Assembly (NCBI GenBank): GCA_023846275.1
Contig: CM043865.1
Location: 32,068,412-32,132,411, forward strand
Length of the DNA stretch: 64,000 nt
From: Vanilla planifolia
Lineage: Eukaryota > Streptophyta > Magnoliopsida > Asparagales > Orchidaceae
Reading direction: 5' to 3'
Shown here: piece by piece, positions 10,620 through 21,256 of the stretch
Layout of the letters: each line of letters opens with the position of its first letter
Position numbering within the stretch: the stretch's first letter is position 1
The notes under the pieces: generated by a model
What the model saw: the letters and a program-made list of their open reading frames with translations, nothing else
Told to the model about the DNA's origin: nothing
Database searches by the model: none
Program-made: the position numbers and the translations under genes

Positions 10620-13600
10620 TCAGAAACCATGGATCTTGATCTGCTCCTTCTTCACAATGCCAGCCTGCACATAAGAACACGAGCACATTAAAAAACCTGG
10701 GAGAGAGCAGAACAGAGCTCATGTCAAGAAATATTTTACCTGGACAAGGAAGGTGGAGACATTCTTCCTCTGGTCGCCTTGGAGTTGAATGACCTGCAAG
10801 GAGAACATCCATAGGCTCAACCACCTAACAGCCGGAAGAAGCATAACAAACGAATGAGAAGAGAAAGAATCCATGCCTGTCCAAGTTCTGGGTCCTCAAC
10901 CACAGTACCATTGCAGCAGAACTCTTTCTTCAGGTCCTTGAGGATCTTCGTTTTGCTGTACTCTTTCTTCAGCCCCTGCACCGTCGTCAAGCTCTTCCTC
11001 CCATTTCGCTGTTGGACACGGATGTGAACGTATTCCTTCGACCCCGCACCGGCATTGTCTGCGTTAGCCTCCGCGAATGGATCTGTTACATAAGTTAACA
11101 AATTTCACTCAAAAAAAAACATTTTAACTGCTTTTCAAATTCTATTTCAAAATGTTTATCCTCTTCAAATTCCATTACCAAAATTCTATTTTTTTTTTTT
11201 TTTACAGAAAATACTGTATATGGATGGAAGAACATATGCTTCGCAACTCAAAAGTTTGTAGGAAAAAATAGCAATAATTCTATATCCAGCGTCAAAAAGT
11301 AAGATGAAATTTATATTAAACACGGGGGGTCTACTTAATTCTATTTTATTTGATGTGTTTGGATACCAGAAAGGGATGTCATTACAGTTCCGATATAAGC
11401 TGGAAGCTGTAAGACAGGCTAAGAGCATACCAATCCAATCAATTCATCCAAACAATAAAGTACAGCCCAACAATTTTAGGGATAACATAAAATAAATAGT
11501 CAGATAAAATAAAATAAATCCATAACAAAAAAACCGCTTGTTGGGTTAATAAGCAAGATATTTTATTGAATGGAAACCAGGTAGACACAAATGAATTTTA
11601 CATCCAAACTTCATTGTTATGTGTTATGTCACTAAAAGCTCCACATCACTCGTCAAAACAATAGGCCAAAATGTGGACAAGGGAAAAATACCAACGCCTA
11701 TGCCTCCTTTTTTTTACTTTACACATTTTTTCCAACTTAACTTTAGCCTTGTTGAAGCTATTTTGATCGGATTCAGTAATCACCAAGGTTTAAAAACTAG
11801 TTTACTGCTGAGATAACCTCTTTAAGCTGAGGTATTATCGAAGGATGTTCTGGTTAATGATTCCAACTTTACAAGAAGAATGCCGAGTACCTTCCATATA
11901 CTTCACTGAATACACCGAGGTGCTTCCTAAGATCATGATTGCCTAACAGCAGTCTAAGTGTTAATTTTAAAATAGATAATTGTAGGATTCCCTTGGAATG
12001 GAGCTCCATCATTTTGCATTAATTTTAAAATAGATAATTGTAGGATTCCCTTGGCATGGAGCTCCATCAATTTGCATTGAGCAAGGCTTATGTGATCAAA
12101 GAGCAAAATACCATCTCAGTTTACGAACACAAAGGTACAGAGGAGTGAACAGATGCATGTATCAACGCACTGATAAAGGTAAACTAAACTACAGGGAGAA
12201 TGACACTACTGGAAAAGACTGTAACCATGGTAAGGAAAGGGAGCCCAAACAGTGGAAGAGCCATGGGAGGCTGGGTCATTTTTTAGCAGAACTCCCTTAA
12301 GAAATGCCAAAGCCACAAGGTATGAAGCAATCTTGTACTAAACGAATTTTAGTTGGAAACACAAAAAACAGAGTCAAACTGCATTTGTTGTCAAACAATG
12401 TTTACACTCAAACTGCTTTATTACTCTACACCACCAAGAGCAGTACATGACTTGATAAAAAAAATAGATCAAATGAGAACAAGGAAACATAATACCACCT
12501 TACGCTTCTTCCTGTTTTTTTGCACATTGTTTACAACTTTAAATTAAATTTTTCAAAGCTGCTTTGACCAGATGCACTAGTCATCGAGAATAAAAGCCAG
12601 ATTACTGATGAGGATAATTTACGATGCTTCCAATTGCTTAATTTGCAAAAGCTCATTGGTTACACCATTAAAAGCCACCAATAGATGATAAACTACTAAC
12701 TAAATACACAATCCATAAAGAATATATGGAAGAGGGTGCGGTGCAAAAAGCAGGTGGCATATCAAGCAGAAGTTTGCTGGAGGAATTTTTTAGGCTGTTG
12801 ATGGGATGCATGATCTTATAAAGCCCTTTTACAAAGCCCATTTCAAGAACTTTAATGGGGCTAACCATGTATTAAAAAAGATTATTATCATAGCTACAAA
12901 AATGCCCACATAAAAGCACAAACATTGCACAGACCAATTCTCTCATTATTTAAAAGTTTATATCATCCATTAGAGGCTTAGAAGAGTATGAAATAAGATC
13001 TGAAATGGAGAAACGACTCATTCATAACATGTTAAGACCTTGCCACTATAGCTAAGTTGATCCCAAGCTGATACTAATAAGCCAAACAGATGATCAGCTC
13101 CATCAATTAGGAGAGGTGATTGAACATAGTCTAGTAGAGGGCATTTATAATCCAGTTTCAATTTTCAAAAACAAAACAAAAAAAAACAAAATATGAACCA
13201 CAATGCAAAATATAGCAATTTTAATAACAAATAGAATTACTTATAAAAATTAACTTATCTTTGCAACCACCATACACAAGATGAACCACAAAACTGTTAA
13301 GAAATCCACATCCAAACAACATGGCTTTATTAAATGCCAAGGGTAATGCTGTTCGCTCTATGTCTTCTTAGGCAATACAAGAAAAGACTTGCATCTTCCA
13401 ACTAAAATTTTAAAAACAAAGAAGCAATGCAGCTTTATCCTATCACTTCTGAGCAAAATGACAAGAGCTTATCTGTAAATAAAAACCATCCAATTAAAAC
13501 TTCATTACATAGACTTATTCCCATAAGGAATGCCACTCGCATTTGGCTTGGAAAAATCAGAACATTACACTATTTTCCAACAAGAATAAAATATGAACAC

Positions 13601-13856
13601 CAATGGCCTACAACTTCACAACAATTCCAGCCTTTCTTTATTTACTTTTGATATGAAAGAAGAGGGTGAAAAATGAATGCAGATAACAAAAGTAAGAGAG
13701 ACCAACCTTTCTTTCTTTACTTTTGATATGAAAGAAGAGGGTAAAAAATCACTGCAGTTAACGAAAGCAAAAGAGAACATGAAGAAGAGAATACTATAGC
13801 CCAAAAGGTCAGGACATACCAAAGGTGGTAGGAATCTGAGCATCAAGATCAGACAT
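10620..13856 (-). CDS. SUI1: Translation initiation factor eIF1 (SUI1 / GOS2-type)
   Basis: eIF1 binds the 40S ribosome near the P site and guards AUG selection in the cytosol. Four coding exons (13,856-13,820; 11,082-10,877; 10,793-10,740; 10,664-10,620) join in phase to a 113-residue protein, the normal plant length. It begins MSDLDAQIPTTFDPFAEANA and ends VKKEQIKIHGF. The SUI1 domain includes YVHIRVQQRNGRKSLTTVQG, LKKEFCCNGTVVEDPELGQ and VIQLQGDQRKNVSTFL. The intron after exon 2 has the donor CAG|GCATGG, a GC-AG intron; only this join gives the conserved ELGQ-VIQLQGDQ. A non-coding 5' exon (about 15,025-14,867) and a 944-bp leader intron precede the ATG, as in the rice GOS2 gene. The 2.7-kb intron 1 holds two short tandem duplications. 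Confidence 0.97.
11961..12076. repeat. Two-copy 58-bp tandem duplication in eIF1 intron 1
   Basis: Two nearly identical 58-bp units lie at 11,961-12,018 and 12,019-12,076. Both start TTAATTTTAAAATAGATAAT and end TTTGCA. They differ at only about two positions, so the duplication is recent. Confidence 0.9.
13631..13780. repeat. Two-copy 75-bp tandem duplication in eIF1 intron 1
   Basis: Units lie at 13,631-13,705 and 13,706-13,780. Both carry TACTTTTGATATGAAAGAAG near their start. They have diverged by roughly a tenth. The second copy ends about 40 bases from the donor of coding exon 1. Confidence 0.85.
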
Positions 13857-13921
13857 GAAACTTCCTTCTTTTGGTATGGATACACAACAAACCAAAGCTT
13901 ATCCTTCGGGAGCAAAAGCGA

Positions 13922-15025
13922 GCTGCAACAAGCCAAAATTATCAATCAGAAAAGAAACTACTATGCAGACGAACGTTTTCCTCGTCATTTGCAAAACAAG
14001 ACTGCATCTTAAACCAAACAAGAAACAACAAACAAAGTTCCACACTAAAAGAACAGAAACCATCCTCCATAATTTCTATAATGATACTAGCAGTTATGCT
14101 TTAAGTCTTAATTCATACACAATTTTGTCCTTTGTGTGTAACAATTGAAAGAACATAACACCTCTCAGGCAGCCTCCAGGCTTCAAATTGATAATGGGAT
14201 CCAAAAAGTCATTCTACCTTCGTGATAAACTTCACCAGAAATTAAAAACAAAAAAAGAAACATCTTTTACTCAAGAAATATACTTTAAAACATCAAAAAC
14301 TAAAGTTAAATGCAATCTATAACCAATTCACTTGTCATTTTATTTAAGACAATTATGTGTCAATATTAACGAACAAGTTGCAGGTAATATCTCTAGTAAT
14401 CAGAATTCAGAATGCCCCATTAAGTAAAACTATAGATCCTATAGACCGTGAAGTTAAATTAATAATAATTTTTCATAAGAAAGACCGGTTTATTACCTGC
14501 CAAAAATTAATACAATTCAATAGAAACATAATATCCATTACTTTCCTAAAGATGCCATACTCAAAGCAAAAACCCGTTTTGAACTTAAAAATGAGCCCTT
14601 TTATCCATCCTTTTAAGCCCTTTTAAATTTCAGAACATAAGAACGAAAAAACAGACCTTCCCGCAAAAGATACGATACTTAAAAAACTAAAACCCTAAAA
14701 TCCCCAACCACAGACGAACAAAACCATAGATCTGGTAAATAATTGCACAAATCGCCAGTTAACGGTAAACTACAAATCATCAGGGTAAGAAAGAAGGTAT
14801 CGAGATCTATCTATCTACAAAATCTCAACAAACATGAAAGATAAGCTACAAGCCAAGGAAATTAACCTCTTGATCAACAAGTGATGAGGAGAGGCTGAAG
14901 AGAGATGAACCAAGGCCGATGAGCTAGAGAGAGAAAGTGATAGTGATCGACCGATCAATCGTGTTCGCTTTCGATCTGTCGAATCCTGCAGTTTTCCCTT
15001 CCGTTCTCTCTGTTCTCTCTCAACG
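13922..15025 (-). other. eIF1 5' UTR: leader exon, leader intron and start of exon 2
   Basis: The leader exon is about 15,025 to 14,867, rich in TCTCTC and ending AAGAG|GTTAAT. An intron follows to the acceptor GTTGCAG at 13,923, so exon 2 starts at 13,922 and reaches the ATG at 13,856. The splice sites are read from the sequence. The transcription start is inferred from the TATA box. Leader introns of this kind are known to raise expression of eIF1 genes in grasses. Confidence 0.65.
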
Positions 15026-15050
15026 GAGGCCAAACATCTCCCACCGAGGC

Positions 15051-15059
15051 GCTTATAAA
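15051..15059 (-). promoter_or_regulatory. Likely TATA box of the eIF1 gene
   Basis: On the minus strand this reads TTTATAAGC inside an otherwise GC-rich stretch, about 30 bases before the pyrimidine-rich leader. Spacing and composition fit a core promoter. Confidence 0.65.
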
Positions 15060-15124
15060 GAAACCGAGTGGACAATTGTGCACCACACACCGACTCAGTT
15101 GCCGTGGCTTCATGAAAATTGACT

Positions 15125-16890
15125 TAAATAAATATTAGTAAAAATAAGAAATTTTAAAATAAATTTTAAGTATTACATCAATTTATTGAACAATTCTTTC
15201 AAAAATACACATTAATACTGTAAATACTATCAATTGTTTATTTATTAGTGAGTTTATTGATCATTAATTAATATGTAATTCTTGTTGGGATCACATGAAA
15301 TAATATTATTAACAATTCAATTAATTTTAATAATGATAATTTATAAAACAAAAACGATTAAACTTGAAAAGATATCAAAAGTGGGATTAAATATTTTTAC
15401 AACGATGGTTGAAATAGCCAAGAGCTTAATTGTAAGCCTTTTTTAAAATAAATTTATACCAAATTTTATACTAACAAACTTATGAGATGAGTGACGAGAT
15501 GACTTATACAAAATATAAAGCTAAAAATATTAAAAAAACTTTTAATTAATTATTCTTTAAATGATTTAAAATAAACTATAGATATAAATAACTTAATAAA
15601 TTGATGAAAGCAAATGCTTCTGAGTCTAAATAGGATTAGTATGCCTCTAAGCGAAACCACTAAATGAAATATTAAACGTTGCTGCATCACACTATATACT
15701 TCATAAAATGTCTTTAATGTTGTGTTTTCTTTAATTTATAAAAGACTAATGGATGCAAAAAAATTATAAATAAACTCTATTTACCACATCTTGCCTAATA
15801 TCTCATTCTAATATTAGTCCTAAAAATTTTAAGATTAAAATAATTAGTATTTAAACATAATTAGAGGACACTAAAAACCTAGTCAGGTGATGAATGATGA
15901 TAAAACTTACTCTATTTTGTGTTTAAATCATCTTAATTAAATCAATCAAATCTTATTTAAATCATAATAGACAAAGTTTTTCTTAAAATTACTCATATTT
16001 CTTTTATACAAATCAATAATTGACAATAATAATCATAAGAGATAAATACCATCAATAGTAACAACAAAACTATAATTATAAGCTTAATATTATCAAATAT
16101 ACAATGCATCCACATATCCAAATATTTCATCCCCAAAAATATCACAATTATTAATATTTTTTATTTAAATAATTCATAATTTTATTATTAGTTTATGAAG
16201 TGTTAGTTGGAACCTATAAAACTAACTGAGCTTATCAAGGGTAAGATATAAAGATATAAATCGATACATCGCTTCAAATACTATCATTCACATGTCTTTT
16301 AAAATACAAAAGTAGAAATATCACAATCTTCTCAAAAGTAAGCTGTCAAACTTAAGTACAACTGATGTTTCCTATCTTTTAGACATTAAGATTTTGACCT
16401 GTAATTTAAGAAAGTAATGAGCTTAAAATCCTAACAGATAAGTAAACAATAAGATGATATTAAATATGATAATAAGATAAACTATAAAAAGATCAATAAT
16501 TGATATTAAACAAATACTTGTGACTAACATCTAAGAATGTATATAAAATGAATAAATAGAAATACAATATTAAGATATAAAATAATATATAAATATGTAA
16601 AAGCATATGATCAAATTATACAACTATATAAAATAATCAATATATAAAAAAGATACACAATTGTAACTTGTAATATATTCATGCATACACATTTTTTTTT
16701 CAAATATAATTCATTTTATTTATTTGAAATCTAATATCTTTATATATTTCTAAACTACTTTGATTATAGTATTTTCTTAAGTTTTTTTTGTTATAATTTT
16801 ATTTTTCATTTGTTTCATATTATTCACACTTATCTTAAGAGTCTAAGTATTTACTAAATGATAATTACTCCAATGCCATGACATCCCATT
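15125..16890. other. AT-rich intergenic DNA, no gene seen
   Basis: The stretch upstream of the eIF1 promoter is AT-rich, with short open frames only, none resembling a protein. No clear repeat boundary is seen before the minisatellite at about 16.9 kb. Confidence 0.6.
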
Positions 16891-16899
16891 TCATATAAA

Positions 16900-17515
16900 T
16901 CTTATCTATATCAAGCACACATCATGTAGATCTTTATTATATTATTTGACATCATATCATAGCATATAGACCTAGTCTATAGGCATATCACATCATGTAT
17001 ACCTTATAATATATCCCATCTCTGGATTACAAAATCACATAATAAACAACTCATCATATATCATGTCTATATCATAGTGGATATCTATAGTTGTAAGATC
17101 ACACGACAAACAACTCATATTTATATCATAATAGATCTCATCTCTAGCTACTATTATATAATAAATAACTCATTATATATCATATCTATATCACATCATA
17201 TCTCACTTCTAGTAAAAGATCACACAAGTAGTTTATCATATTTTATTTTAGTATCATAGTAGATCCCATCTGTAACTATAAGATCACATAGTAAGTATTT
17301 TATCATATATCATGTCTACATCATAATAAATCTTATATTTAATTATAATATCACACAACAAACAATTTATTATATATTATGTTCATACTATAACGAATCT
17401 TATCTATAGCTATAAGATCACATAGTAAGCAACTTATTATATATCATACCAGTATCATAATAGATCTAATCTCTAACTATAAGATCACACAACAAGCACC
17501 TCATTATATATCATG
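16900..17515. repeat. Minisatellite, about 67-bp period, about nine diverged units
   Basis: A degenerate unit recurs at roughly 64-69 bp. It carries the phrases AAGATCACAC, CAACTCATTATATATCAT and ATCATAATAGATCTCATCT. The AAGATCACA-like landmark appears near 17,095, 17,215, 17,280, 17,348, 17,417 and 17,480, with weaker units upstream to about 16,900. The array stops abruptly at CATGTGGGGCCTG. No coding frame runs through it. Confidence 0.8.
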
Positions 17516-17829
17516 TGGGGCCTGATGTCAGTGATAGTAGAGTACGATAATTAGAGTTAATATTATTGGATAAATATTGTCATTTCATCTTTACTTATTC
17601 TAACAACAATATATCTATGATATATCAGTAAAATAATTAATAGAATCGTCATAACAAAACTCTTGTAGTTTAAATCATATCAAATACTCATATAGTCACA
17701 TGTCACAATTATTTATTTTTTATCTTATTTTTTTCAAATCTCATTATTTTTTTTTTATTTTTTTCTATTTATTTTTCATATTTCACATCATTAGTATCAC
17801 TAAATCAATTAATTTTTTGATATTCTATT

Positions 17830-18350
17830 TTTATTTTTTTCATCATACACCATGCAATAATGATGCAAAAGATTGTACAAAAGAAAAATGATAATACGTG
17901 ACAATATTAAATACCCAATAAGAGTAACATAATATTGTACTTGCATTACAATTATTTAAAAATTGTCTACATACTTTTCTTAAAAAAATTATTGTATTTA
18001 CTTTCATGTAAATAAACGATTAAGTACTTAATAAAAATAATTACAATTATATGATTTCTTAATACTGATTCAAACAATATTTTTATTTTTTTATCACAAA
18101 CTATGTAATAATGATGCAAAACATGGTACAAAAGAAATTGATAATACCTAACAATATTAAATACTAAATAATCGTAACATAACATCGTACTTGTATTACA
18201 ATTATTTAAAATTTCCTTGCTTTCCTTGAAAAAATTCATGTATTTTTTCTTTTCTTTTAGTTTCGTGTAAATAAACGATTAAACACTTAATAAAAACAAT
18301 TAAAATTCTATGATTATTCTATAGTAATTCAAATAATATTCTTAAATATA
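17830..18350. repeat. Two-copy tandem duplication, 251-bp period
   Basis: The units are about 17,830-18,080 and 18,081-18,350. Shared anchors are GTAATAATGATGCA-like (17,856 and 18,107), ATTACAATTATTTAAAA (17,945 and 18,196) and GTAAATAAACGATTAA (18,007 and 18,267). The spacing of the last anchor shows a small insertion in the second copy. The sequence is AT-rich, with no gene. Confidence 0.8.
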
Positions 18351-18659
18351 TAAATTAAATACTTATTTAAGCTTTATTTCTAATTCAATTGAACAATTCT
18401 ACTAGTAATCATATATTATTTTACAAAAAGATTTTTCAACATCATCTAATTCCTTTTTATGCACATCAAAGTTAAAAAAATATATAATAACTCAGTAATA
18501 TTTCTTTCGTTTTACTCAAATTTATAAGTATAAGACTCAATAGTGATTGCTAAGACTTAGATTTGCGAAAGACTGTACTTTCGTGTCTTGATTTGGATGC
18601 AAAACCCTAGAATATAATTTTTTTAAGCAATTATCATGTAATTACGCAACAGATCAAAC

Positions 18660-18995
18660 TAAATCATATTTCCCCACTTTCCCGTTGACCCAATTGCGGT
18701 CATATTTCTTCCCGTCGATTAGGAGAGGGACGGCCGAATTAACATATCGCAAGTCCAAATCTCAATCGTAATAGCTTCGTACGGCTGCCGACGGTGAGAA
18801 TCGGAAGCCAAGGAGGTCGCGAGACGGCGAAGCGACGGATTGGACAAAACTTAGGGTTTTCTTTCAAGTCCGCTGAGCACAGGAGCTCCTTAAATCAACC
18901 GACGGTGAGGCGGTGAGGAAACAAGGCGGCGAAATTCACCGGCCGCGCGTGAGAGTGAAACGAAGCAGCACCGGGAGAGAGAGAGAGAGAGAGAA
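18660..18995 (-). promoter_or_regulatory. Orphan GC-rich island resembling a promoter or 5' UTR
   Basis: About 330 bases of GC-rich, CpG-containing DNA stand out in AT-rich surroundings. On the minus strand the island begins with a (CT)n tract (18,978-18,994), followed by CTTCGTTTCACTCTCACGCG and AAAACCCTAAG. This composition is typical of a plant 5' UTR and looks like those of the real genes in this window. No open frame of useful length follows on either strand, and nothing gene-like lies downstream before the eIF1 promoter. It may be the first exon of a lost gene, a non-coding RNA promoter, or a captured promoter fragment. Confidence 0.4.
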
Positions 18996-21060
18996 GATTA
19001 CTGTTTTTTTATTTTCTTAAATAATATATTATTAATAAATTTTTATTAAATCCAAATGTACTCTGATTATGACAAAACAAGCGTCGCTCTTTCGTCACGA
19101 TGAGCTCAATCCAATAGTATATTTATTTTTAAGATATAACATGATAAATACAGTTTTATGACATAATATCTAAAATTATTATTTTAATCAATTTTATTAA
19201 AAATTAAAATCTTAATTATTTGTATCAAATCACTTAAAGTTATTTAAAATCAATATTTGAAAAAATTAAGTTATTATATTATTGGTGACATGATTAATAA
19301 ACAAAAATTATACATTTTTTACATTAAATATCTTCATTATTATTGTTTATCTATACTTTTTTTATAAGTTATTTTGTTTTTAAGTTTTCGAATGTGTTGA
19401 AAGAAATATACCTAAGTAATATCTTTATTTTCGAGAAAAATTTATAAAAATTATCATTAAGCTTAATGATGATTCAAATGAAATATATTTTAAAGACAAA
19501 TTTTTTTTGTAAGATAGACTGAAGTAAGACATGTTATATCAAATAGATAATAATGACATAATTTAATAAATTTTATTTAATTATTTTAATTTATTATATT
19601 TTTATATTATTATAAGTTATAATGGGTCATAAATGTTTTTTTTGTTATAATTTGAACATCCAAAGTGATATTTGGATCCTCCATCATTTTAGTATTATAC
19701 TTTAGTCAAAATTTAACTATAAGAGTTCATAGTACTTATTATTCATTAGTCTCTCGTTTTCTTCCTAATTTTTCTTTATTTTTTGCAATTATCAGAAGCC
19801 TCTCTTATATCAATCATGTCATGCATATTAAATTTTTCATGACTAAGGTATTTAAATATTAATTTTCAAAATTTTACAAAAATTATAAATATTCTTTTCT
19901 TTTAGAAAAACTATCATCATCAAACTATCCTCAATTGATACTTATTCAAAAATTATTATTTTTAACTTTGAAAATATCCCAAACATAGTATACATTTTAA
20001 GGTAAACTATAAGCAATAATATTTTTCATCAAAATATATAAATATTACAATTGTAATAAAACAACATTTATAAAATAACATAACACATTTTTATAATTAA
20101 ATTCTATATAATTTAGCATTTAGTAACTCAAAATTCACATTTTGATACCTCAATGACATACATAGATAACACTTTATTATGACCCATGACACTAATGACA
20201 AATGCTAAGTAAACATCCATGCCATCATGATCGAAATGGATGGATGGAGCACTACAAGCACATTCAACATATATAGTGTTTACCCAACAGTATTTTGTCA
20301 TAGTTTATCAATCTAATTTCTACATGACGTGAGTAAGCAATGCGACATACTCCTTAAAATTGATGACCACGTGATGACAAAGAGATTTCACATAAGATAA
20401 ATCATATAAACTTTGGTTTACAAAAATCTAAGTAATTTTCATATTGATATTTAAGTAGTTGGCCTTATAGCAATCATAGTAAAGGTTGTTTGGTAAAAAA
20501 TTAATTTGTAATCTCGTGTATAACCAGATGTGAAGAAGCTCATCATAAATGTTACTTTTGACTATGAAAAAAAATAGATTACCTTAATTTAATTGAAAAG
20601 AAAATTATTTATAAAAAACTAAATTTTCAGTATAAAACTATACAAAATGTTTCAAAACTTATAAATAAAAAAACAATGTAAATAAGTGAGAAATGAGGAG
20701 AGGGTGGCTCAATTTTATATAAGCCTATTGTCCTAGTCCCATGTGACTCCATATTAAAGTGAAAGTTTTTTATATTTAGTTAACTTTTATTTTAATTTTT
20801 TAAATAAAAAAAGCTAATAAAAATCTCACTCTTTTAAGAAAATAAACTAATTCTTTGAAGTCATGTGATCATCAGACGACTTAAACGGCAAAAAGAGGAT
20901 CATCCATTACCAAATTATCTTATATTTTATATAATTTATTAAATTTACTTTTATCATTTTTCAAAAAATCCACTATTGACATAATTATTTATCTTGTAAA
21001 AAATTTTAAAATTTGTGAAAATAATAATTACAAAAGTGTTTAGAAAGCGTATTATCACTT
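18996..21060. other. AT-rich intergenic DNA, no gene seen
   Basis: The stretch is AT-rich with no recognisable protein or element. Its right edge adjoins the DSS1 5' region, where GC content rises at about 21,070. Confidence 0.6.
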
Positions 21061-21256
21061 ATTTTTTTTTGACGAGGCTCTGAGATTTCTCCGTTGGCCT
21101 GGCCTGGCGTAGAGAGGAGCAAGCAAGGGTTGAGTACGTCATCTATCTTCCTTCTTCTGCACCACCCCTAGATTTCTACCTCTCAATTAGAAGTTTTAGC
21201 AGTCGTGATTTAGTGATTCTTTATGCTGTTTATCGACAGATCTTCTCTCGAGACCG

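Noticed and set aside
13427-14148. Overlapping open frames of 74-109 residues in eIF1 intron 1 and the leader intron
   Set aside because: They run across the eIF1 first coding exon and a 75-bp tandem repeat in wrong frames and are AT-biased. The real coding exon is 13,820-13,856.
16900-17515. Possible CRISPR-like array (regular 64-69-bp repeats)
   Set aside because: The units are directly adjoining and diverged, with no distinct repeat and spacer, and the DNA is a plant nuclear genome. It is a minisatellite.
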